From Aureibaculum luteum (GTDB taxonomy: Bacteria; Bacteroidota; Bacteroidia; Flavobacteriales; Flavobacteriaceae), in NCBI RefSeq assembly GCF_003449015.1, contig NZ_QRGD01000002.1:496001-560000 (forward strand): a DNA stretch of 64,000 nt, in the 5' to 3' direction. Made by a program: the position numbers and the translations under genes. The notes beneath the pieces are model-generated. The model searched no databases. It had not been told where the DNA came from and worked only from the letters and a program-made list of their open reading frames with translations. Position 1 is the first letter of the stretch, and every line of letters starts with the position of its first letter. Shown here one piece after another: positions 17,122-24,883 of the stretch.

Positions 17122-18735
17122 ATGAAAAAAAATTATTTATCAGAACTATTTGTGCTGGTTTTATTGCTATCACAATTAACAGCCTTCGCTAATGAAGGTT
17201 TAATAGTCACTTCAAAAGAAGTACCTATCAAATCGAATACCTTTACCAGTACTACAGACCCAGGATGGTCGTATACCTGTGATGATGGTATCGAAGTTGA
17301 ATTACTAAGTTTAGGATTAAAAAATAACGTGCCTGTTTCTTTAAGTATTGGGGATACTAAAGATATTGAGCGTGTTGTTGTTGAAATCGTATACAAAGGG
17401 AATAACCCTGGAAGTACTATTGAAATTGAAGATGCTGACGGTAATAAGTACTCAGCTTCTAGAGTTGTACCAACGGGAGGAAGTACCAATGTTTGGTATT
17501 ATAGAACTGAATTACCAGCTACTTCAGCGGTAAATTATAACAATACGACACAAGCGAGCCATGCACAATCAATATTGGCTTATGTATTTAGAAAGAAAAA
17601 TAATGGAACTTCTAGTTCAGGAGTTTTTACTGCGTTAAGTGGATATAATAATATAGAAACAACTACAATTCCTATTCAAACGGATTCAGGTCCTAGAACG
17701 GTAACTGTAGAATTACCTATTTCAGAATTAACACCAGACGGTAGATATATTCATATAGAAGTTTCTGCAGCTGACGGCAGTTTTGCTGAATTAACAGAAA
17801 CAATTAACAGTTTTCCTTCAGGACAATGTTGTATTAAAGTTTTTGAACTTAAAATGACGAATGTTGCTGGTAATGTAGATGAAATTGATATAAAAATTGA
17901 TACACGAACTAAAAAGAATGGTCAAACCGTGAATGGGCAATCATGGGTTATGGGTGGTGCCATTAAAACCAATGTAAGATGTAGTTGTGTTGAGAATGAT
18001 ACAGAATTGCCAACAGCAAATAATTTTCAAGATTATATTTTATTAGAAGACCTATCTCAAATGCCAGTGGTTACTTTTTCTGACAACTGTTCAGCAGTAA
18101 CTATAGAATATCAAGAATATAAAAGCAGAGAATCTTGTGATATTGATTTTAATACAACCAATACAGATTCAAATGTAACTTTTAATGGAATGGCAGGCGA
18201 TACAGAGCATTCTTGGAGTAATGGACATTATGTTCAAGTACTTGATGGTTCGGCTAAAATTTTAGGAAGAATACGAAATAATACAGATACTAATTCTGGT
18301 TGGGATGTTAATTTATACTTCGAGAAAGTTATGGGATATGCACTGTGGATCAATGCAGGTGGACAAGCACCAACCGCAGCTGATAAAGACAGACATAAAT
18401 ATGGAAACGTAGATTTTACGAAAACAAATGACTTTACCGGTTTTGGAGCAAATGCAACTGATAACCTAGCATTAGTAAATAGTAATCCACATTATTTAGA
18501 TATTGGACCAAGAGATCAATTTGGCTACCCAAGTGTTGCATTCTATTTAGCATATTCAGGTAATGTAAATGGACAAGCCATACCAAGTGGACAACATATA
18601 GAAATGGATGGAGCCTTTACAAAATGTGTAAGAGCCAGAGATGGAGCCGATTTATGGGTAAGAGAATGGACGGTTACGGATGCAGCGGGTAATACTGCAG
18701 TTTTTGTTCAACGAGTAGAAGTAGAAGTTTATTAA
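17122..18735 (+). CDS. Large secreted protein with C-terminal HYR-like module
   Basis: A 537-residue exported protein with a signal peptide (LFVLVLLLSQLTAFA). It is all-beta in appearance. Residues about 40-290 form one or two sandwich domains ending in a cysteine cluster (QCCIKVF, then 'RCSCVENDTELP'). A HYR-like beginning, 'PVVTFSDNCSAVTIEYQEYK', is then interrupted by about 150 residues and completed by 'REWTVTDAAGNTAVFVQRVEV' at the C-terminus. It lacks a T9SS tail, but the next gene, 28 nt downstream, has one. Function is unknown; a surface or adhesive role is an inference. Confidence 0.7.
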   Translation: MKKNYLSELFVLVLLLSQLTAFANEGLIVTSKEVPIKSNTFTSTTDPGWSYTCDDGIEVELLSLGLKNNVPVSLSIGDTKDIERVVVEIVYKGNNPGSTIEIEDADGNKYSASRVVPTGGSTNVWYYRTELPATSAVNYNNTTQASHAQSILAYVFRKKNNGTSSSGVFTALSGYNNIETTTIPIQTDSGPRTVTVELPISELTPDGRYIHIEVSAADGSFAELTETINSFPSGQCCIKVFELKMTNVAGNVDEIDIKIDTRTKKNGQTVNGQSWVMGGAIKTNVRCSCVENDTELPTANNFQDYILLEDLSQMPVVTFSDNCSAVTIEYQEYKSRESCDIDFNTTNTDSNVTFNGMAGDTEHSWSNGHYVQVLDGSAKILGRIRNNTDTNSGWDVNLYFEKVMGYALWINAGGQAPTAADKDRHKYGNVDFTKTNDFTGFGANATDNLALVNSNPHYLDIGPRDQFGYPSVAFYLAYSGNVNGQAIPSGQHIEMDGAFTKCVRARDGADLWVREWTVTDAAGNTAVFVQRVEVEVY

Positions 18736-18763
18736 GCTAGTATTAAATAAAAAATTTAGAAAG

Positions 18764-19588
18764 ATGAAAAAATTAAGTTTTATATATATTTTAGTTTGTG
18801 TTGGCTTTATAGCAAATGCTCAGTTGCAACACGAGGGTTTTAATTCAACAAGTATGCCTGACGGATGGTCGGCTACTAATTCAGCCAGTGGTCATAATTG
18901 GACCTTTGGTGATACAAACGCTTTAAAAGGGAGTGGTATGGAAAACCCAGCTTCTTTTCAATCAGGTGGCGTGGTTTTTAATGATTATAATGCGGGTAGC
19001 TTTAACCATAATGTGGTAGGCTTAACAAGTCCTTCAATTAATTTAATAGAAAAAGGTGTTGTTGAAGCTTCTATAGAAATTACCTATAATCTAAGATCTT
19101 TTGCTAGTGACGGAACATTTAAAGTAAATGTTTGGGATGGTGAAATTTGGCAAAATGTATTAAACACAGCTGCTGATTCAGGTGAAAAAAATAGTGGAGA
19201 ACATACTTCTAGTGTTTTGGATGTAACTCCATATATAAATAGTGATTTTAAAGTTGAATTTGTATTTGATGATGGAAATTCTTTAACATGGGGTGTAGGT
19301 ATTGATGATTACAAATTAATGGGTGTACAAGGATCAAGTATTAAAGGACTTGAAAGTATTGGTTTTAGATACTATCCTAACCCTGTTGTAGACGGTGAAT
19401 TAACCTTAGAATCTAGTGAAGAAATCTCATCGATTAATGTATATAATAGTATCGGACAAGTAATAATGACAAAAGAAGCTGTTAATTTAGAATCTAAACT
19501 TAACATGCAACATTTGGCATCTGGTGCTTATGTAGTAAAGGTTAATATTGGCGAAAACACTGGTGTTTTTAAGGTGATTAAGCCATAA
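18764..19588 (+). CDS. Secreted protein with choice-of-anchor/cleaved-adhesin domain and T9SS type A tail
   Basis: A 274-residue protein: signal peptide (VGFIANAQ), then a jelly-roll domain with 'EGFNSTSMPDGWSATNS' and 'TWGVGIDDYKLMG', typical of the choice-of-anchor J/cleaved adhesin group. A C-terminal type IX sorting domain of about 75 residues starts at FRYYPNPVVDGEL and ends 'LASGAYVVKVNIGENTGVFKVIKP'. It is exported across the outer membrane by the gliding/PorSS machinery. It is very probably cotranscribed with the preceding HYR-like gene; a strong terminator follows. Confidence 0.88.
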   Translation: MKKLSFIYILVCVGFIANAQLQHEGFNSTSMPDGWSATNSASGHNWTFGDTNALKGSGMENPASFQSGGVVFNDYNAGSFNHNVVGLTSPSINLIEKGVVEASIEITYNLRSFASDGTFKVNVWDGEIWQNVLNTAADSGEKNSGEHTSSVLDVTPYINSDFKVEFVFDDGNSLTWGVGIDDYKLMGVQGSSIKGLESIGFRYYPNPVVDGELTLESSEEISSINVYNSIGQVIMTKEAVNLESKLNMQHLASGAYVVKVNIGENTGVFKVIKP

Positions 19589-19611
19589 TTAATAATAGTT
19601 GGTTAATTGAA

Positions 19612-19640
19612 AAAGGCTCCAATATGGAGCCTTTTTTTTT
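19612..19640 (+). terminator. Rho-independent terminator, probably bidirectional
   Basis: GGCTCC (19615-19620) pairs with GGAGCC (19626-19631) around a five-base loop, extended by A/T pairs and followed by nine to ten T. A run of A before the stem gives T on the other strand, so it can also stop the convergent TonB-domain gene. Confidence 0.9.
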
Positions 19641-19666
19641 GTTTTAGTATGGTGAAGAAAATTGTT

Positions 19667-20425
19667 TTATTGAACCTTAAAACTAATAGGTAGTATATAT
19701 TTCACATCTATATTTTCACCGTCTCTAGAACCAGGTTTCCAATTTTTCATTAAACGAACAACACGTATTGCTTCCTCTTTAAAAAGTTTACTTTTACTTT
19801 TATTTACGCTTATATTTTTTAGTCCCCCTTCTTTAGAGATTGTAAACCGAACATACACTTTGTCCGAAATACCTTGCTGTTGCAATATTTCAGGATATCT
19901 TATTTGTTTTCTTATATGACTATAAATAGCATTAACACCGCCTTCATATTCAGGTTGAATAAAATAATTAAAATGCTCAATTTCATTACCCTTTTCGTCA
20001 AAACAATGGCCTTCAACAAAAGTGTTATTTTTAAAAATGTCTTTCCGCTTTACCGTTTTGTCATTATAATAGGTAATCAGTTCACCATCTAATTTATCGT
20101 CTTTGTAATTTTCTATGATTTGAAGATATCCGGAAGCATTAAAAATTTTACTAGTACCATGTCTTGTCCAAAGTTCAATACTAGAATTCTTTTTATTCAT
20201 ATTTGAATAATTAGTTTCGCTAATCAGTTTACCAGATTTATCAAACTTTTTTGACTTTCCACTTCCAGTGAGAGTATCTGAAAAAATATAATGTGAAATA
20301 GTGACTGCATTTTCACTATCCGTTTTAGCACCAAAGGCATCAAAGTAGTATTTTTCAATTTTTTGTTGAGCAAAAATATTGCTCATTATAAAAAATGAAA
20401 CACTCAATAGTAATATTTTTTTCAT
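19667..20425 (-). CDS. TonB-C-terminal-domain protein with MORN-like repeats
   Basis: A 252-residue protein with an export signal (MKKILLLSVSFFIMSNIFAQ). The middle holds YwqK/MORN-like repeats such as 'KKFDKSGKLISETNYS' and 'YLQIIENYKDDKLDGELITYYN'. The C-terminal 80 residues are a TonB C-terminal domain ('IRKQIRYPEILQQQGI', 'VYVRFTISKEGG', ending 'YILPISFKVQ'). With a signal peptide and no ExbB/D next to it, it is more likely a periplasmic TonB-like protein than the main energy transducer. The start MKKILLL is chosen because it leaves 10 nt after the prfC stop; the longer frame would overlap prfC. Confidence 0.82.
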   Translation of the reverse strand: MKKILLLSVSFFIMSNIFAQQKIEKYYFDAFGAKTDSENAVTISHYIFSDTLTGSGKSKKFDKSGKLISETNYSNMNKKNSSIELWTRHGTSKIFNASGYLQIIENYKDDKLDGELITYYNDKTVKRKDIFKNNTFVEGHCFDEKGNEIEHFNYFIQPEYEGGVNAIYSHIRKQIRYPEILQQQGISDKVYVRFTISKEGGLKNISVNKSKSKLFKEEAIRVVRLMKNWKPGSRDGENIDVKYILPISFKVQ

Positions 20426-20435
20426 AAATATTACT

Positions 20436-22022
20436 TTAGTACTCACTTGTAAAATGTAATTTAACACTTGGGTATTTACTTTGTGTCATTTGCATTGTAA
20501 AGGCAGAATCTGCTAAAAACACCAATTGCCCTTGTTTGTCTTTTGCTAAATAACGTTGTTTTACACGTTTAAAATCTGCAAATTCATCATTTTTATGGTC
20601 TGTAGGTTCTACCCAGCATGCTTTATGAACATTTAAGTTTTCATAAGTACATTTTGCACCATATTCATGTTCCAATCGGTATTGAATTACTTCATATTGT
20701 AATGCACCAACGGTTCCAATTACTTTTCTACCGTTCATCTCTAGTGTAAACAATTGAGCAACACCTTCATCCATCAATTGGTCTAAACCTTTCGTTAACT
20801 GTTTAGATTTCATAGGGTCCGCATTATTTACATAACGGAAATGCTCTGGAGAAAAACTCGGCACACCTTTAAAGTGCAATACTTCGCCCTCTGTTAAGGT
20901 ATCTCCAATTTTAAAATGTCCAGTATCATGCAATCCTACGATATCTCCAGGAAAGGACTCATCTACAATTTCTTTTTTCTCTGCAAAAAAAGCATTGGGA
21001 CTAGAAAATTTTAATTTTTTATTATGACGAACATGCAAGTATGGAGCATTTCGCTTAAAAGTACCTGATACAATTTTTACAAATGCTAAACGATCTCGGT
21101 GTTTAGGATCCATATTGGCGTGAATTTTAAATACAAACCCCGTTAATTCCTTTTCTTTAGAATCAACCAAACGTTCCTCCGCTTTTTTCGGTTGTGGGGA
21201 AGGAGCAATATCAATAAAACAATCTAACAATTCTTTTACACCAAAATTATTTAAGGCAGAACCAAAAAAAACAGGTTGCTGATGTCCCGCTCTATATGCT
21301 TCCAAATCAAAATCAGGATATACTTCTATGGCTAATTCTAACTCTTCACGCAATACATTGGCTGCTTTTTGGCCAATCATGATATCTAATTCAGGGTTGT
21401 TAATGTCATCAAATTCAACACCTTCAGAAACAACTTGCTTTTTGTCTCCTGAAAATAAGTTTAATGTCTTATCCCAAATATTGTAAATACCTTTAAAATC
21501 ATACCCCATACCAATAGGGAAACTTAAAGGAGTTACGGTTAAGCCTAATTTCTGTTCAACTTCATCTAATAAATCAAAGGCATCTTTACCTTCACGGTCT
21601 AATTTATTTATAAAAACAATGATGGGTATGTTTCGCATACGGCAAACTTCCACCAATTTTTCCGTTTGCTCTTCAACCCCTTTGGCAACATCAATTACCA
21701 CAATAACACTATCTACAGCGGTTAACGTTCTAAAGGTATCTTCAGCAAAATCTTTATGCCCAGGGGTATCTAAAATATTAATCTTTTTGTCTTTATAAAT
21801 AAAAGCCAATACTGATGTAGCTACAGAAATACCACGCTGACGCTCAATTTCCATAAAGTCAGATGTAGCTCCTTTTTTTATTTTATTATTTTTTACAGCA
21901 CCGGCTTCTTGAATGGCACCACCAAAAAGTAATAATTTTTCTGTTAATGTTGTTTTACCCGCATCTGGATGCGATATAATTCCGAAAGTTCTTCGGCGTT
22001 CAATTTCTTTTAAAAAGGACAT
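20436..22022 (-). CDS. prfC: Peptide chain release factor 3
   Basis: A 528-residue translational GTPase. G1 SHPDAGKTT, G2-like RGISVATS, G3 DTPGHKDF and G4 NKLDRE are intact. Domains II and III carry 'FRYVNNADPMKSKQL' and 'VIGTVGALQYEVIQYRLEHEYG', which separate RF3 from EF-G. RF3 removes RF1 and RF2 from the ribosome after termination. Length is normal. The downstream TonB-domain gene lies 10 nt away on the same strand. Confidence 0.96.
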   Translation of the reverse strand: MSFLKEIERRRTFGIISHPDAGKTTLTEKLLLFGGAIQEAGAVKNNKIKKGATSDFMEIERQRGISVATSVLAFIYKDKKINILDTPGHKDFAEDTFRTLTAVDSVIVVIDVAKGVEEQTEKLVEVCRMRNIPIIVFINKLDREGKDAFDLLDEVEQKLGLTVTPLSFPIGMGYDFKGIYNIWDKTLNLFSGDKKQVVSEGVEFDDINNPELDIMIGQKAANVLREELELAIEVYPDFDLEAYRAGHQQPVFFGSALNNFGVKELLDCFIDIAPSPQPKKAEERLVDSKEKELTGFVFKIHANMDPKHRDRLAFVKIVSGTFKRNAPYLHVRHNKKLKFSSPNAFFAEKKEIVDESFPGDIVGLHDTGHFKIGDTLTEGEVLHFKGVPSFSPEHFRYVNNADPMKSKQLTKGLDQLMDEGVAQLFTLEMNGRKVIGTVGALQYEVIQYRLEHEYGAKCTYENLNVHKACWVEPTDHKNDEFADFKRVKQRYLAKDKQGQLVFLADSAFTMQMTQSKYPSVKLHFTSEY

Positions 22023-22041
22023 GTTTATTTTTTATGGATGG

Positions 22042-22049
22042 CAAAGATA
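22042..22049 (-). promoter_or_regulatory. Putative -7 box (TATCTTTG) of prfC
   Basis: TATCTTTG on the minus strand fits TAnnTTTG and lies 19 nt before the prfC ATG, which implies a leader of about 12 nt. No -33 box at the usual spacing. Confidence 0.45.
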
Positions 22050-22131
22050 GTGTTAAGTTTCAAGATTAAAAATTAAAAAGCTAAGCATAACTATAAGGAT
22101 AATACAAAACCAATTAATTTAACATTTTACA

Positions 22132-22149
22132 TTCTAATGGAATTCTAAC
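22132..22149 (+). promoter_or_regulatory. Two TTCTAAY heptamers at 11-bp period (candidate operator of the response regulator)
   Basis: TTCTAAT (22132-22138) and TTCTAAC (22143-22149) start exactly 11 bp apart. Their first bases lie 49 and 38 bp upstream of the -7 box at 22181. The same heptamer occurs four times at 11-bp period before the UspA-like gene, where the two distal copies lie 50 and 39 bp from that -7 box. This matches direct-repeat operators of OmpR/PhoB-type regulators. Confidence 0.6.
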
Positions 22150-22180
22150 CTTACAATGTATCCTCTTTCATACAATATTT

Positions 22181-22188
22181 TATCTTTG
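22181..22188 (+). promoter_or_regulatory. Putative -7 box (TATCTTTG) of the two-component operon
   Basis: TATCTTTG fits TAnnTTTG. Transcription would start near 22195, which leaves only a short leader (about 6-18 nt) before the reading frame of the response regulator opens at 22201. Confidence 0.5.
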
Positions 22189-22212
22189 TTGATTATCTAA
22201 ATTTTATATAAA

Positions 22213-22893
22213 ATCGTAAAACAAATATTAGTAATAGAAGACGAGCCCAATGTTGCGGCGTTTATAAGTCAAGGACTTCAAGAATCGGGATATAAAGTAT
22301 TTTTAGCCTACAATGGTTCTAATGGATTAGATTTGTTGCAACAAATGCAAATAGATTTAGTGGTACTTGATGTTATTTTACCAAAGATGGATGGACGAGA
22401 GGTTGCAAAAAGAATTAGAGAAATGGGGTATACCTATCTACCTATAATAATGTTAACGGCCTTAGGTACAACTGAAAATATAGTAAAAGGGTTAGATTCT
22501 GGTGCAGATGACTACCTTATAAAACCGTTTAAGTTCAAAGAGCTATTAGCTAGAATTCGTGCTCGTACTAGAAATAAAGGTGTACCTGTTGTTAACAACC
22601 CCAAATTAACCTTAAAAGATTTAGAATTAGATACAGAGGCTAAATTGGTAACACGAGCAGGCGAGGAGATTAGTTTGACTTCAACAGAATTTCGACTTCT
22701 GCAATACTTATTATTAAATAAAAATAAGGTATTGAATCGTGTAGATATACTCGAAAAAGTATGGGATATTAATTTTAATATGGGTACCAATGTGGTAGAT
22801 GTATATGTCAATTATTTACGAAATAAAATTGATAAAAATTTTGAAGTAAAACTTATACATACAGTAATTGGAATGGGGTATATACTTAAATAA
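22213..22893 (+). CDS. OmpR-family response regulator with non-canonical start
   Basis: The frame opens at 22201 after a TAA and encodes a full OmpR-type regulator of about 226 residues. The receiver domain has acidic pair ED (about 9-10), phospho-acceptor D53 in VVLDVILP, T in 'MLTALG' and K in LIKPF. A winged-helix DNA-binding domain follows (about 125-226, with 'LTSTEFRLLQYLL' and 'VVDVYVNYLRNKID'). No ATG, GTG or TTG precedes residue 41 (TTG at 22333), and starting there would remove the first strand and the acidic pair. ATC at 22213 aligns with the expected initiator (xVKQILVIEDEP); ATT at 22201 is the alternative. The histidine kinase follows after 8 nt. Confidence 0.8.
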   Translation: MVKQILVIEDEPNVAAFISQGLQESGYKVFLAYNGSNGLDLLQQMQIDLVVLDVILPKMDGREVAKRIREMGYTYLPIIMLTALGTTENIVKGLDSGADDYLIKPFKFKELLARIRARTRNKGVPVVNNPKLTLKDLELDTEAKLVTRAGEEISLTSTEFRLLQYLLLNKNKVLNRVDILEKVWDINFNMGTNVVDVYVNYLRNKIDKNFEVKLIHTVIGMGYILK

Positions 22894-22901
22894 TAATATA
22901 A

Positions 22902-24281
22902 ATGCAGATAAGAACAAAAATAACATCCGTTTTTATAGTATTGACAAGCTTGTTTTTAACGGCCGTTTTTATCATTATTTATTTAGTATCTAAAGATTAT
23001 ACAGAGCGTGAATTTTACCTACGTTTAAGTCAACGAGCAACCATTGCTGCAGAAGGTTATTTGGAAGAGGATGAATTAAACAGTGATATTTATGAAGATA
23101 TACGGGTTAAACATTTACAAACATTACCCAACGAAAAAGAGGTTATATATCCTGTAGATGCTAAGCTTAAAAAGCCACTTAAAGCCTTAGATAATAGTCT
23201 TCCAGACAGTTTTTATGATAAAATATTTAGAAATGGGTATGCAGAACTAAAACAAAACGAGTATTACTATACAGGTTTATTATATCACGATAATCAAGGA
23301 GATTTTATCGTTGTATTATCAGCAACTGACCTTTATGGTTTTGGTAAACTTGATAATTTAAGAGACACACTAATTTTTGCATTTCTAATCAGTATTGCTT
23401 TTATTTCCATATTTGGTACCTATTACGCAAAACAAGCATTAAGTCCTATTTCAAAAATTATAAAGGAAGTAAACACCATACGAGCCGAAAATTTATCATT
23501 ACGTTTAAATACGGCTGATGGAAAAGACGAATTGGCAGAGCTTTCAACTACTTTTAATAAGATGTTGGATAGGTTGCAAATATCTTTCGATTTACAAAGT
23601 AATTTTATCAATAATGCTTCTCATGAACTTCGTAATCCGCTTACAGCGATATTAGGACAAATAGAAATAGCACTTTATAAGCCAAGAAGTGCAGATTATT
23701 ACCTTAATATTTTGAATAAAATAGATAGAGAAGCATCGCGTCTCGATTTCTTGGTTAACGGATTACTTAAATTGGCGAAAACTGATTTTGATTCTAAGGG
23801 TTTTGTAATAGACGCCATACGAATTGATGAATTGGTATTAGATATAAAAAAGAATCTTGACGTTTCAATTCCTGATAACAAAATAAAAATAGATTTTGAA
23901 GGGTTACCAGAAAATGAAGATGCTATAACCGTTTTAGGAAGTGACTCTTTATTAAGAGTAGCTCTAAGTAATATTTTAGAAAATGCGTGTAAGTTTTCTG
24001 ATTATAAAAAAGTAACCTTAAAATTAATATCAGAGACGGGCAACATTATTGTTCTTATAAATGATGAAGGTGTTGGTATTCCAGATGATGAATTAAAAAA
24101 TATTTTTGAACCTTTTTTCAGAGCCTCTAATGTAAGAGAAATAGATGGTTTTGGTTTTGGCCTTCCTTTAGCATACCGTATTATAAAAATGCATTCAGGT
24201 GAAATCAGGGTAGTTTCACAAATAAATAGGGGTACAATGGTTAAAATTACACTTCAAAGTAAATCTACCTATACATATTAA
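22902..24281 (+). CDS. Sensor histidine kinase
   Basis: A 459-residue membrane kinase. Transmembrane helix 1 spans about 7-30 and helix 2 about 155-178, enclosing a periplasmic sensor of about 120 residues. A HAMP domain follows (about 179-231). The HisKA motif ASHELRNPLTAI has the phospho-accepting H241. The HATPase domain has N-box 'NILENACKFSDY' (N361), G1 DEGVGIPDD and G2 FGFGLPLAYRI. It pairs with the response regulator 8 nt upstream. The stimulus is unknown; the adjacent SulP transporter makes an anion or bicarbonate-related signal a reasonable guess. Confidence 0.94.
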   Translation: MQIRTKITSVFIVLTSLFLTAVFIIIYLVSKDYTEREFYLRLSQRATIAAEGYLEEDELNSDIYEDIRVKHLQTLPNEKEVIYPVDAKLKKPLKALDNSLPDSFYDKIFRNGYAELKQNEYYYTGLLYHDNQGDFIVVLSATDLYGFGKLDNLRDTLIFAFLISIAFISIFGTYYAKQALSPISKIIKEVNTIRAENLSLRLNTADGKDELAELSTTFNKMLDRLQISFDLQSNFINNASHELRNPLTAILGQIEIALYKPRSADYYLNILNKIDREASRLDFLVNGLLKLAKTDFDSKGFVIDAIRIDELVLDIKKNLDVSIPDNKIKIDFEGLPENEDAITVLGSDSLLRVALSNILENACKFSDYKKVTLKLISETGNIIVLINDEGVGIPDDELKNIFEPFFRASNVREIDGFGFGLPLAYRIIKMHSGEIRVVSQINRGTMVKITLQSKSTYTY

Positions 24282-24292
24282 GGGGTTTTAAA

Positions 24293-24332
24293 TTCTAATC
24301 TCATTCTAATTTGGTTCTTATACGGTTCTAAC
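24293..24332 (+). promoter_or_regulatory. Four TTCTWAY heptamers at exact 11-bp period (candidate operator)
   Basis: TTCTAAT (24293), TTCTAAT (24304), TTCTTAT (24315) and TTCTAAC (24326) start exactly 11 bp apart, so all face the same side of the helix. The array ends 10 bp before the -7 box of the UspA-like gene and covers the -33 region, as expected for an activator site. Two copies of the same heptamer, also 11 bp apart, precede the response regulator gene. Confidence 0.7.
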
Positions 24333-24342
24333 TTTAGGCAAT

Positions 24343-24350
24343 TAGTTTTG
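24343..24350 (+). promoter_or_regulatory. Putative -7 box (TAGTTTTG) of the UspA-like/SulP unit
   Basis: TAGTTTTG fits TAnnTTTG and lies 16 nt before the ATG at 24367. The usual -33 position is occupied by the heptamer array, which fits an activator-dependent promoter. Confidence 0.55.
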
Positions 24351-24366
24351 TCCAAAAGTTAAAAAC

Positions 24367-24846
24367 ATGAAAAAAATATTAATTCCAACTGATTTTACAA
24401 CAGGGTCATTACAGCTTGTAGAATATGTTATTTTAAATTATCCAGATAGTTGCATAGATATTATTTTGCTCGCAGGTTACAAATTACCAGATAACCGCAT
24501 CACGTTAATGCACTTTAATGGACGTGAGCAAATTAACAAACAACTTAACGATGACTTTATTTCAGCTAAGAAAAGTCTTGTTCATCAACATAAAAAGAAT
24601 ATCAATAGTATAAGTATTCAATTATTTACGGGTGTAAATTCATACGCATTTAAAAATTTCTTAATCAAGTTAAATGCAAATGATGCTATTGTACCAAAAG
24701 AAAAATCTCTTTGTTACCATGGTAAAAGATGGTTTGATCCTACAAAATACCTTAGAAAGAATGTAACTAACATTGTTGAAGTTCCTTATAAAGTTTCAAC
24801 AGAACTACCACAACAAAAATTTTCATTAATAAACATTTTTAACTAG
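24367..24846 (+). CDS. UspA-like protein
   Basis: A 159-residue protein that begins KILIPTDFTTGSLQLVEYV, the first strand and helix of the universal stress protein fold. 'NINSISIQLFTGVNSYAFKNFL' fits the middle of the fold. The ATP-binding GxxGx9GS motif expected near the end is absent; the C-terminal third (GKRWFDPTKYLRKN, NIVEVPY) keeps only the outline. It may be a degenerate, non-ATP-binding Usp. It sits behind the heptamer array and 37 nt ahead of the SulP gene, which suggests a joint unit controlled by the upstream two-component system. Confidence 0.62.
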   Translation: MKKILIPTDFTTGSLQLVEYVILNYPDSCIDIILLAGYKLPDNRITLMHFNGREQINKQLNDDFISAKKSLVHQHKKNINSISIQLFTGVNSYAFKNFLIKLNANDAIVPKEKSLCYHGKRWFDPTKYLRKNVTNIVEVPYKVSTELPQQKFSLINIFN

Positions 24847-24883
24847 TAGCATTTATAAAATAGATTCAATAAAAAAAATAAAT

